From contig JAKATV010000507.1 of NCBI GenBank assembly GCA_021818565.1, forward strand, positions 1 to 5,421: a stretch of 5,421 nt of DNA. Reading direction: 5' to 3'. Positions 1 to 5,421 of this stretch are shown here, one piece after another. Every line of letters starts with the position of its first letter. Position 1 is the stretch's first letter. The stretch comes from Planctomycetota bacterium (GTDB lineage Bacteria; Planctomycetota; Phycisphaerae; WQYP01). A model generated the notes under the pieces. That model was not told the origin of the DNA. It saw only the letters and a list, made by a program, of their open reading frames with translations, and did not search any database. The position numbers and the translations under genes are program-made.

Positions 1-57
1 CCCGCACAGGTGGGAAACCGATTGGTAGGACTTAAGAAATCTGATAAGCAGGCTTTC

Positions 58-63
58 AGGAGA
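58..63 (+). promoter_or_regulatory. Ribosome binding site fixing the thiO start
   Basis: AGGAGA, six bases before ATG 70. It favours this start over the in-frame upstream GTG at 10. The 57 bases before it hold no recognisable gene end or promoter; the other two forward frames stop at 26-28 and 33-35 and may be tails of an upstream gene, but they are too short to name. Confidence 0.7.
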
Positions 64-69
64 CGGATA

Positions 70-1206
70 ATGGTCGATGGTGCAACGGATGTTCTAGTTA
101 TTGGCGGCGGCGTCATCGGCCTGACAACCGCGTGGCAATTAGCGCAACGCGGTGTATCGGTAACGGTTCTGGAGCAGGGGCGCTGCGGGCAGGCCGCCAG
201 CCGCGCGGCCTTGGGAGCGCTATGGCCGCCGCCGATGGCTCATGCCGGTGCCATGCAACAGATGCACCGGCACAGTTTGTGGGGGTATGAAGCGTTCATC
301 CAGTCGCTTCAGAGTGCCTCCGGCGTGCATGTAGAGTATCAGCGCCGCGGAAAATTGGAACTGTTAAATTCCACTGATGCCGTTCGTACCGCCGAAGAGC
401 AGTGTGCCGCGGCCAATACGTCTTGGCCGAAATTAGGCGACAAGCCGGTAATGGAACTGCTTACCGATCAGCAAGTCCCGCAATATGAGCCGGAAATAGC
501 CGATGCGCCCCACGGCGCACATTTGTGCCGCTGGTCCGGACAGGTAAATGTGGACCAGTTGCTTGAGGCGCTGGTAAGAGCGTGCATTAATTCCGGCGTG
601 CGGATGATTGAAGCCACCCGCGTCGAGCGACTGGAATCCGCGGCTGACCGCGTTGTGGCGGCCCATGCCAATGGCCAACGATTTTTGGCAGATAAATTTG
701 TGCTGTGTGCGGGAATCGGTTTGCCGACGATTTCTGCCGGGACGGATCTGGCACCACCGGTTACGCCGGTGAAAGGGCAGGCGTTGCTGCTGCGTGTGCA
801 AAAAGAAGCGGTTCGGCATATTGTCAAAAGCAGTATGATTTTTCTGGTGCCTTGGCAGGATGGTCGGATTCTGGTGGGTTCAACCACTGAACCCAAGGCG
901 GGATTTGACCTTACAAACACGGCGGAAGGTATCGCATTTCTCATCAATGGCGCAACGCAAATTGTCCCGGCTCTTAAAGCCGCGGTCGTTGAACGCGTAT
1001 GGGCAGGCTTGCGGCCCACCGGCCCCAAACATCACCCGGTGATGGGCAAATCACCCGCTTTTTCTAACGTGTTTGTGTGTGCCGGCCATTTCAAAATCGG
1101 CATCGGCCTGGCTCCGCTGTCGGGTAAGTTCATGGCGGAATTAGTGCTCACAGGTCGAACCGAACCCGGCATGGAGACCTTTGCGCCAAAAAGCTTATCC
1201 CAGTAA
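70..1206 (+). CDS. thiO: FAD-dependent glycine/D-amino-acid oxidase, ThiO type
   Basis: Predicted flavoenzyme of the DAO family (378 aa), closest in pattern to glycine oxidase ThiO. That enzyme oxidises glycine with O2 to the imine used to build the thiazole ring of thiamin, releasing H2O2. Seen: an N-terminal Rossmann loop GGGVIG (residues 12-17) with the ribose-binding acidic Glu35 after VTVL; the ASRAALGALWPP segment (about 43-54), where ThiO proteins have a small-residue flavin loop; VKGQALLLR (234-242); GSTTE (270-274); GLRP with Arg315; and GHFKIGIGLAP (339-349). Arg315 matches the substrate-carboxylate Arg of Bacillus subtilis glycine oxidase, while Lys342 sits where that enzyme has Arg in HFRNG. 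No signal peptide, so cytoplasmic. ATG at 70 is chosen because AGGAGA lies 6 bases upstream; an in-frame GTG at 10 has no such site. No other thi gene is in the window, so another DAO-family deaminating oxidase remains possible. Family assignment is firm; substrate is inferred. Confidence 0.75.
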   Translation: MVDGATDVLVIGGGVIGLTTAWQLAQRGVSVTVLEQGRCGQAASRAALGALWPPPMAHAGAMQQMHRHSLWGYEAFIQSLQSASGVHVEYQRRGKLELLNSTDAVRTAEEQCAAANTSWPKLGDKPVMELLTDQQVPQYEPEIADAPHGAHLCRWSGQVNVDQLLEALVRACINSGVRMIEATRVERLESAADRVVAAHANGQRFLADKFVLCAGIGLPTISAGTDLAPPVTPVKGQALLLRVQKEAVRHIVKSSMIFLVPWQDGRILVGSTTEPKAGFDLTNTAEGIAFLINGATQIVPALKAAVVERVWAGLRPTGPKHHPVMGKSPAFSNVFVCAGHFKIGIGLAPLSGKFMAELVLTGRTEPGMETFAPKSLSQ

Positions 1207-1208
1207 TC

Positions 1209-1237
1209 GCCCGCAAGCGCCGGCACAGCTTACGGGC
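1209..1237. terminator. Imperfect hairpin between convergent thiO and DUF1207 genes
   Basis: GCCCGCAAGC (1209-1218) pairs with GCTTACGGGC (1228-1237) over ten positions with a single C/A mismatch and a nine-base loop, starting three bases after the thiO stop. An overlapping GGGCC/GGCCC stem (1234-1238 with 1251-1255) is an alternative. It lies in the 55-base gap between two convergent stop codons, where a bidirectional terminator is expected. No T-run follows on either strand, so intrinsic termination is only a guess. Confidence 0.35.
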
Positions 1238-1261
1238 CTGGACCAGTGTCGGCCCGCCGCA

Positions 1262-2476
1262 TCAAAAATAATAGTGAATGCCCAGACCGAAGTATTGAAT
1301 TTCGTTGACGTAAAACTGCCCATAAGGTGAGTGGCCGCGATAAAATTCCAGCAGGAATTGCAGTTTTGAACTATCCGGTTTTCCATTGCTTAATTCAATG
1401 CCGCCCACGGCTGAAATATCGGTGTCGTAATTATTTTCGCTCCAGTTTTTAAAATCAACACCGGCCACGGGTGACATAAAACAAGTGCCCTTATGGAAGA
1501 AGGCCGCACCGTGATATTCCACTCCATAGTGAAACCGCCAATGGCCCAGATTGGCTGGGGCCACATCATCAAGATAGCCCGCTCCGGCGTAGAGCCGGAC
1601 TGTGCGATGCAATAAATCGATGGAGGCCAGAGCATTAATTTCCTCATAGCTTATTTTTTGACGAAGCCCGTAGTAATACGCCGGATTAGCAATTAAAAAT
1701 TCATCGCCAAGGTGCGAACTCTGGTGGTAATAGCGCACCAGAAAGGAGAAATTGCGATGACGTGCCGCAAAATAACCGCCTACCAGAAAATCAACATTTT
1801 GCAGGTCACTGTGCGCCGTATCCATATTGAAATAGGCAAATGCGTCCGCCTGCATACCGGCTTCCCACTGCCAATGGTCCGGCCAATTGCCGCGCTCAAA
1901 TGGTATCGTATCGCCGATGCTCACGGGAATAACATCCTTCAGGCCGTTGGGATGATAGGGCGAATAATAGGTGTAGGCAACGCTGAAGGTCGGCCATTTT
2001 GGATCCGCAATCAGTGGTTGAAACAGTCTGCCCGGCGGTAGAAAGCCGGTGGGCAGATGATACACGCCCGCCCGTTCCATGGCCTTGGTATCCATGCCTA
2101 CAGCAAAGTTCTCGTTGGCGGGATTGGCGGATTGCTCGGGTGCCGGCATGACGCCGACATCGTCTCCCGTTGTGTTTGACGAAGGATGAATCTGGGATGC
2201 CGGTGCCGGCAAAAACTCAATGATTTTAACACCGTTTACCTTCCGCACCGCCTTCCGCACGGCCCTGTGATCCGATGCCGGTACGCCGCCAATTTCAACT
2301 GTGGCTCCATGCACCTGCACAGACGTGGATCGCAGGTGGAATTTCATATCTAACAGTGCTGAAACGTATCCGGAAATATATGCGTTATGCTCCTGATAAG
2401 GCGTCGGCACAACAGCCTTGGCATGGCTGCATGCAACGAACAGGGCAACAACTGCCAGGGTATAGGTGGTACGCAT
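1262..2476 (-). CDS. DUF1207 outer-membrane beta-barrel protein with BON-like N-terminal segment
   Basis: Secreted 404-aa protein of unknown role. Residues 1-20 look like a signal peptide: Arg2, a hydrophobic TLAVVALFVA core, then SHA/AKA cleavage options. Cys16 lies in FVAC, a poor lipobox. Residues 51-90 read like a BON-type fold: a hydrophobic strand pair VQVHGATVEIGGV, a basic helix, then VNGVKIIEFLP. A Pro/Ser/Asn-rich linker (about 91-135) follows. Residues 140-404 match my recollection of DUF1207: LPTGFLPPGRLFQPLIADPKWPTF-like opening, then alternating aromatic and hydrophobic strands (WQWEAGMQADAFAYF, FLVGGYFAA, VRLYAGAGYLD), and GHWRFHYGVEY and FLLEFYRGHSPYGQF. The C-terminus is GLGIHYYF, an aromatic end typical of BAM-inserted porin-like barrels. 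ATG 2476 is preceded by AGGAGA (2481-2486) at four bases. It is downstream of nadA but probably has its own promoter. Barrel location is well supported; substrate or partner is unknown. Confidence 0.75.
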   Translation of the reverse strand: MRTTYTLAVVALFVACSHAKAVVPTPYQEHNAYISGYVSALLDMKFHLRSTSVQVHGATVEIGGVPASDHRAVRKAVRKVNGVKIIEFLPAPASQIHPSSNTTGDDVGVMPAPEQSANPANENFAVGMDTKAMERAGVYHLPTGFLPPGRLFQPLIADPKWPTFSVAYTYYSPYHPNGLKDVIPVSIGDTIPFERGNWPDHWQWEAGMQADAFAYFNMDTAHSDLQNVDFLVGGYFAARHRNFSFLVRYYHQSSHLGDEFLIANPAYYYGLRQKISYEEINALASIDLLHRTVRLYAGAGYLDDVAPANLGHWRFHYGVEYHGAAFFHKGTCFMSPVAGVDFKNWSENNYDTDISAVGGIELSNGKPDSSKLQFLLEFYRGHSPYGQFYVNEIQYFGLGIHYYF

Positions 2477-2515
2477 GAATTCTCCTGAATTTCTGTGCTT
2501 TATGTCCCATGCCGA

Positions 2516-2521
2516 ATTATA
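2516..2521 (-). promoter_or_regulatory. Candidate -10 element of the DUF1207 gene
   Basis: TATAAT on the minus strand in the 74-base nadA-DUF1207 gap, about 40 bases before the start codon. A second TATAAC-like hexamer is at 2524-2529. A TTGCAA (2542-2547) could be a -35, but the spacing to 2516-2521 is 20 bases, longer than the usual 16-18. The hexamer is clear; the promoter call is inference. Confidence 0.4.
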
Positions 2522-2550
2522 TCGTTATAAGCTGCTGAATCTTGCAAATA

Positions 2551-3768
2551 TCAGGTCGTAGCGGTTTCCAGTGGCAGCACCCGCAAGGCCGCAGCCTGAA
2601 TCCCTCGCTGTGGCCGTGGTTCCGGGGGCGGTGCGACAGGCTTGCCGGCCGTGATATCCAGCATCCGCTGCAAACTGACGCGCGACCAATACGTATCAAA
2701 AGGATCAACTTGAATTCGGTTCAAGACCTTCCCCGCTACGAGATTATCAAGAATATACAGCAGGTGCGGCGGATCAATGCGATACATGGTGGTGCATAGA
2801 CATTGGCAGTCGGAAAGCACCACAATGGTCTGCTCCGGATGGGCATTGGCCAAGCGTTGTACCATGTGTACTTCAGTTCCTACCGCCCATTTGCTTCCCG
2901 CCGGCGCGGCGGCAATTTGCTTGCCGATAAAATCGGTGGATCCCACCAGATCTGCCTTCTGGACCACTTCCCACCGGCACTCCGGGTGTACCAGAACTTT
3001 TACGCCAGGCATCCGATGACGAATGTCATCGACATGTTCCGGTCGGAAAAGCTGATGTACACTGCAATGGCCTTTCCACAGAATAAATGTTGCGTCTCGA
3101 ATTTGCTGATCGGTCAACCCGCCGTTGGGCTGCCGATAATCCCAAACCACCATGGATTCCAGCGGGTATCCCATTTTATAACCTGTGTTTCTACCCAGGT
3201 GCTGATCGGGGAAAAAAATAATTTTGGTGTGCGGCACCTCCGCAGGCTTTTGCCCCCCCAATGCCCAGGACAAAATCTTGTCGCAATTGCTGCTGGTGCA
3301 AACGGCACCGCCATGCTCGCCCACAAAACTCTTCACGGCGGCGGTAGAGTTCATATAGGTGATGGGTACAAGTTTGAAATCCTTGTCGGCTTGGCAGGCC
3401 GCCGCAATAGCGGACCAGGCATCTTGAACGTCATCCAGTTGGGCCATGTCTGCCATCGAGCAGCCTGCACCCATATCGGGCAAGAGCACTTTTTGATGCG
3501 GGGCGGTTAATACATCCGCCGATTCCGCCATAAAATGCACGCCGCAGAATATCACGAATTCCGCGTCTGCAACTTTGGCCGCCTCGCGTGATAATTGGAA
3601 TGAATCTCCCAGAAAGTCCGCAAAGCGCACCACATCATCCTGTTGATAATGGTGCCCGAGGATCACCAGCCGACGACCCATTTCCGCCTTCCGCTGCCCA
3701 ATTCTGGCCAATACCTGTTCGCGCGGAATTTGCATGTATTCTTTGGGGATCGGCTGTTGCCACTGCAT
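2551..3768 (-). CDS. nadA: Quinolinate synthase (NadA)
   Basis: Condenses iminoaspartate with dihydroxyacetone phosphate to quinolinate, the precursor of NAD; cytoplasmic [4Fe-4S] enzyme. Seen in the 405-aa protein: GHHYQQDD (38-45), FLGDSFQLSREA (52-63), FCGVHFMAESADVL (74-87), LPDMGAGCSMADM (96-108), YMNSTAAVKSF (138-148), CTSSNCDKILSW (157-168), FPDQHLGRNTGYKMG (186-200), GHCSVHQLF (233-241), VHPECRWEVV (260-269) and GTEVHMVQRL (297-306). The three cluster ligands known for the family correspond to Cys103, Cys264 and one cysteine of CQCLC (321-325). A Pro-rich tail of about 25 residues extends past the usual end. ATG 3768 is preferred because AGAGGTGG (3773-3780) sits four bases upstream; ATG 3789 has no ribosome site and overlaps a -10 hexamer. 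No nadB or nadC is present here, so the rest of the pathway must be elsewhere. Confidence 0.95.
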   Translation of the reverse strand: MQWQQPIPKEYMQIPREQVLARIGQRKAEMGRRLVILGHHYQQDDVVRFADFLGDSFQLSREAAKVADAEFVIFCGVHFMAESADVLTAPHQKVLLPDMGAGCSMADMAQLDDVQDAWSAIAAACQADKDFKLVPITYMNSTAAVKSFVGEHGGAVCTSSNCDKILSWALGGQKPAEVPHTKIIFFPDQHLGRNTGYKMGYPLESMVVWDYRQPNGGLTDQQIRDATFILWKGHCSVHQLFRPEHVDDIRHRMPGVKVLVHPECRWEVVQKADLVGSTDFIGKQIAAAPAGSKWAVGTEVHMVQRLANAHPEQTIVVLSDCQCLCTTMYRIDPPHLLYILDNLVAGKVLNRIQVDPFDTYWSRVSLQRMLDITAGKPVAPPPEPRPQRGIQAAALRVLPLETATT

Positions 3769-3787
3769 AACACCACCTCTTTGCACC

Positions 3788-3793
3788 ATTATA
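3788..3793 (-). promoter_or_regulatory. Candidate -10 element for nadA
   Basis: A perfect TATAAT on the minus strand, 19 bases ahead of the chosen nadA ATG (3766-3768). Transcription would start near 3781, leaving a leader of about a dozen bases that just includes the AGAGGTGG ribosome site. No good -35 is seen (TACCAA at 17-base spacing). If functional, it rules out ATG 3789 as the translation start. Confidence 0.4.
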
Positions 3794-3820
3794 GGCGCTA
3801 AGAGGCGTTTTTGGTATTTT

Positions 3821-4330
3821 TTAGTCTTCGCAGGGGCACGGTTTCATCGCCGTATGAAAATCCGCCAAGACTTCCTGGGTTCGGGCCTCCGCTTCCAGTT
3901 CAAAGGGAGAATGGGCATACCCGAAATCCAGGCAGCATTGCACGTACTCGCGCACAAATATGCGCATGTCACCCAACCGTTCATACTGGCATACGTGTGC
4001 CAGTTGATGAATCAGGCGGCGTTTGACATCCGGAAGATTATTTTTTATGAATATCCCATAGCCAAATGTTATGCCGTCTGTCTGTTCGGTCAATATGCCG
4101 ATTTCTTTCGCCAACAGCGTCAGCTCGGTGTTCGGATGAGGTAAATCATCGACATAAATGACGCGCACTTTTTCCGGACGCTTCACTCCTACGCGCAACG
4201 CATCCCGCCATTGCAGGGAATCCAGGGCTGCGCCTTTTTCCAGTGCCGAGCGTTCCATCGTTTCGGCCCATACGGTCATGGCCGGTGCAACGGTCGGAAC
4301 AATTCTCTTTAATACCTCTACGTTAATCAT
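3821..4330 (-). CDS. Small HxxxH protein resembling zinc metallopeptidases
   Basis: A 169-aa protein without a signal peptide or membrane span. The core is a conserved-looking block: VRVIYVDDLPHP (55-66), a T-D-GITFGYGIFI strand (84-95), then IHQLAHVCQYERLG (107-120) and FVREYVQCCLDFGYAHSPFELEAEA (125-149). This resembles small bacterial proteins with HELxHVxQYERLGG and a downstream acidic PxExEA helix that could give a third metal ligand. That is the gluzincin-like pattern, but here the catalytic Glu position is Gln109. His108, His112 and Glu143-148 remain, so metal binding is possible while peptidase activity is doubtful. Cysteines are frequent (114, 132, 133, and C-P-C at 165-167). ATG 4330 is chosen for the strong AGAGGAGAGG site at 4336-4345; an in-frame ATG at 4402 would add 24 charged residues with a weaker site. 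nadA follows after 52 bases. Function unknown; the gene itself is well supported. Confidence 0.75.
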   Translation of the reverse strand: MINVEVLKRIVPTVAPAMTVWAETMERSALEKGAALDSLQWRDALRVGVKRPEKVRVIYVDDLPHPNTELTLLAKEIGILTEQTDGITFGYGIFIKNNLPDVKRRLIHQLAHVCQYERLGDMRIFVREYVQCCLDFGYAHSPFELEAEARTQEVLADFHTAMKPCPCED

Positions 4331-4335
4331 TTTCG

Positions 4336-4345
4336 CCTCTCCTCT
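4336..4345 (-). promoter_or_regulatory. Strong ribosome binding site of the HxxxH protein gene
   Basis: AGAGGAGAGG on the minus strand, ending five bases before ATG 4330. It contains two overlapping Shine-Dalgarno cores and decides against the longer frame beginning at 4402. Confidence 0.7.
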
Positions 4346-4475
4346 ATTTAACGCACGACTTGAATTCTTCGGTTCACGTAGATGTGAGCGTAAGTCTTTC
4401 ATCGGCTCCGCGTCATGATTTCATCAACGAATTCCGTGCGGTTTACAGCCATTTCTGTCCGATAAGCCGCAGGTG

Positions 4476-4484
4476 TGATAAAAT
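4476..4484 (+). promoter_or_regulatory. Candidate distal extended -10 promoter of cbiX
   Basis: TGATAAAAT: a TG dinucleotide one base before TAAAAT (5 of 6 matches to TATAAT). No -35 is visible, which extended -10 promoters can tolerate. A start near 4491 would give a leader of about 100 bases that includes the GAAA-loop hairpin at 4501-4512. Confidence 0.3.
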
Positions 4485-4551
4485 GCGGGCCTGCGCCTTG
4501 GCCCGAAAGGGCAGCGTCATACAGGGGATTCAATGGTCCTAAACAAACCCG

Positions 4552-4560
4552 TGCTACAAT
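4552..4560 (+). promoter_or_regulatory. Candidate proximal extended -10 promoter of cbiX
   Basis: TGCTACAAT: TG one base before TACAAT (5 of 6 matches). A start near 4567 would give a leader of roughly 28 bases carrying the GGAGA ribosome site (4583-4587). No recognisable -35. Slightly the better of the two candidates because of its spacing to the gene. Confidence 0.4.
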
Positions 4561-4594
4561 ACGGATGTTGTAGTTGCTCTATGGAGAATAATGC

Positions 4595-5128
4595 ATGGCT
4601 CAAACGGTCGAGAACGAAAAAATTGGAATCATCCTGGTGGATCACGGCAGTCGTCTGGCGTCGGCCAATGATATGCTTAATGATGTGGTTGAACTCTTCC
4701 GGCGGGTCGCCGGTTATTCGATTGTATTTCCCGCGCACATGGAATTGGCGGCCCCCAGTATCGCTGACGCTTTTACGGCCTGTGTTAACCAGGGTGCCAC
4801 GCGGGTTGTGGTGCACCCATACTTTTTATCACCGGGCCGCCACAGTACCACCGATATTCCGCGCATGGCGGCCGAAGCGGCAAAGCACCATCCGCATATC
4901 AGCTTCCACGTTACGCAGCCGTTGGGGCTGGATGAGAAAATCGCACAGGTGATCGTAAAACGCATTACGCATTGCGATGACCATCAGGACAGTTGCGACT
5001 ACTGCCGGACACGCAGCCGGCATCAACAGGAACTATGCCAATCCAACGGCTATACCTGCCGTGCCTGCCAACCAACCGGCTGTCCCAATGCCTCAAGCGT
5101 CCCCGGCTCGAACCTGTCCGAGTCATGA
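4595..5128 (+). CDS. cbiX: Single-domain sirohydrochlorin chelatase, CbiX type, with cysteine-rich tail
   Basis: Inserts a divalent metal into sirohydrochlorin: Co2+ for B12, Fe2+ for siroheme, or Ni2+ for F430 in this family. Cytoplasmic, 177 aa. The catalytic domain fills residues 10-125: IGIILVDHGSR (10-20) with His17, SIVFPAHMELAAPSIADAF (42-60), GATRVVVHPYFLSPGRHSTTDIP (67-89) with His74 and His83, and VTQPLGLDEKIAQVIVKRI (106-124). His17 and His83 correspond to the two metal-binding histidines of archaeal CbiXS. Only one domain is present, as in the short CbiXS form rather than the ~300-residue duplicated form. Residues 127-163 form a tail with seven cysteines (127, 134, 137, 148, 155, 158, 163) in two CxxC pairs. 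ATG 4595 has GGAGA seven bases upstream; ATG 4591 is out of frame. The metal cannot be told from sequence, and no other corrin or siroheme gene is present. Domain certain; tail end less so. Confidence 0.88.
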   Translation: MAQTVENEKIGIILVDHGSRLASANDMLNDVVELFRRVAGYSIVFPAHMELAAPSIADAFTACVNQGATRVVVHPYFLSPGRHSTTDIPRMAAEAAKHHPHISFHVTQPLGLDEKIAQVIVKRITHCDDHQDSCDYCRTRSRHQQELCQSNGYTCRACQPTGCPNASSVPGSNLSES

Positions 5129-5210
5129 CTGCGGGGCGACGTGGTTTGTGTTCCATCCGACTGCGGCACGGCTCCTGGAAGTACCATCGTGTTGAGGTAC
5201 GCCATTATCG

Positions 5211-5408
5211 TCACTGCTTGTGGATCACCGGATAATTAATCCGTTGGTTGATCCAATGCCGCCAACCAACTACCGTATTATTACTGCGGTGCTCTATGAC
5301 CCGATTCACTTCCTGCGGGCTAAAAATGTCGCCGTCGTAGCCCCGCGATAACTGGTTCAGAGTCTTGCGTAAGATAAATTCCGGCCACCGTGCTTTTTTG
5401 TGATCGGC
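5211..5408 (-). pseudogene. Start-less coding-like frame, possible broken or frameshifted gene end
   Basis: 65 open codons ending in TGA (5211-5213), convergent with cbiX and 82 bases from its stop. The translation reads like a globular, soluble protein end: ARWPEFILRKTLNQLSRGY, then DGDIFSPQEVNRVIEH, then VGWRHWINQRINYPVIHKQ, rich in Trp, Arg and Asn. An in-frame TAA at 5409-5411 closes it upstream and there is no ATG, early GTG or TTG start. An A6 run on this strand (5394-5399) precedes the coding-like part, and another frame is open from the window edge through it (PEPLSRSQK), so a frameshift could join the two. I do not recognise the family. It could equally be a chance open frame; the remaining bases 5129-5210 show only a 5-bp GTACC/GGTAC stem (5181-5185 with 5196-5200). 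Confidence 0.3.
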
Positions 5409-5421
5409 TTAAGGGTTCAGG

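Larger units (their letters stand above)
4331..4594. other. Divergent intergenic region, cbiX / HxxxH gene
   Basis: 264 bases between divergent start codons. On the + strand side it holds two extended -10 elements and three mutually overlapping short stems: 4468-4473 with 4490-4495 (CGCAGG/CCTGCG), 4487-4491 with 4500-4504 (GGGCC/GGCCC), and 4501-4504 with 4509-4512 (GCCC-GAAA-GGGC). I do not see the conserved blocks of a cobalamin riboswitch. On the minus-strand side no convincing -35/-10 pair was found for the HxxxH gene. A TGAT-TTC-ATCA inverted repeat at 4416-4426 is too short to call an operator. Confidence 0.45.

Noticed and set aside
10..69. GTG start at 10 giving 20 extra residues on the thiO product
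   Set aside because: No ribosome site before it, and the added basic residues precede the usual N-terminal Rossmann strand; AGGAGA points to ATG 70.
1..69. TPP riboswitch ahead of thiO
   Set aside because: The CUGAGA and ACC-UUGAACCUGAUC-like blocks are not present in the visible 69 bases; anything further upstream lies outside the window.
2803..3510. 235-codon + strand open frame inside nadA
   Set aside because: It lies wholly antisense to an unmistakable NadA and its translation shows no domain pattern; a shadow frame.
4331..4402. Longer 193-aa version of the HxxxH protein from ATG 4402
   Set aside because: The extension is charged and low in hydrophobic residues, and a much stronger ribosome site precedes ATG 4330.
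4461..4560. Cobalamin riboswitch upstream of cbiX
   Set aside because: The conserved blocks of that riboswitch are absent; only short GC stems are present.
5127..5166. Direct repeat GACTGCGG at 5127-5134 and 5159-5166
   Set aside because: Eight bases, two copies, no associated mobile-element structure; likely chance.
4977..5195. +1-frame ORF overlapping the CbiX tail (Pro/Ala-rich, 72 codons)
   Set aside because: No ribosome site at its ATG and low-complexity composition; it could be a frameshifted alternative end for CbiX, but the in-frame cysteine-rich tail is the simpler reading.
5256..5351. 31-codon + strand ORF (MPPTNYRII...) in the right-hand gap
   Set aside because: No ribosome site, very short, and antisense to the more protein-like minus frame.

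Overview
This is an ordinary-looking chromosomal window of moderate GC content with five recognisable genes and one unexplained reading-frame fragment. A DUF1207-type outer-membrane protein with a secretion signal and a terminal aromatic residue implies a diderm (Gram-negative type) bacterium. ThiO-type oxidases use O2, which hints at an organism that meets oxygen. The combination (DUF1207, a long NadA, and a small HxxxH 'HVCQYERLG' protein) reminds me of planctomycetes or other PVC bacteria. That is an impression from family knowledge, not a proof. I see no insertion sequence, CRISPR array, tRNA or rRNA.

Layout. On the + strand at the left (70-1206) is an FAD-dependent amino-acid oxidase of the glycine oxidase/ThiO type. 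It converges on a minus-strand block of three genes, read right to left. These are a small cytoplasmic HxxxH protein resembling zinc peptidases (3821-4330), quinolinate synthase nadA (2551-3768), and a DUF1207 beta-barrel with a BON-like N-terminal segment (1262-2476). The gaps of 52 and 74 bases each contain a TATAAT hexamer at a sensible distance, so the three genes may be transcribed separately despite their shared direction. The 264-base divergent region 4331-4594 separates this block from a + strand single-domain CbiX-type sirohydrochlorin chelatase (4595-5128). Two extended -10 elements and overlapping short stems lie ahead of that gene. The last ~290 bases hold a coding-like minus-strand frame (5211-5408) with no usable start.

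Function. Three genes belong to cofactor metabolism: thiamin thiazole (thiO), NAD (nadA) and tetrapyrroles such as siroheme, B12 or F430 (cbiX). They belong to different pathways and do not form an evident operon or system. I found no convincing new multi-gene system. The points most worth checking are the Gln in the HQLAH motif of the peptidase-like protein, the seven-cysteine tail of CbiX, and the start-less frame at the right edge.
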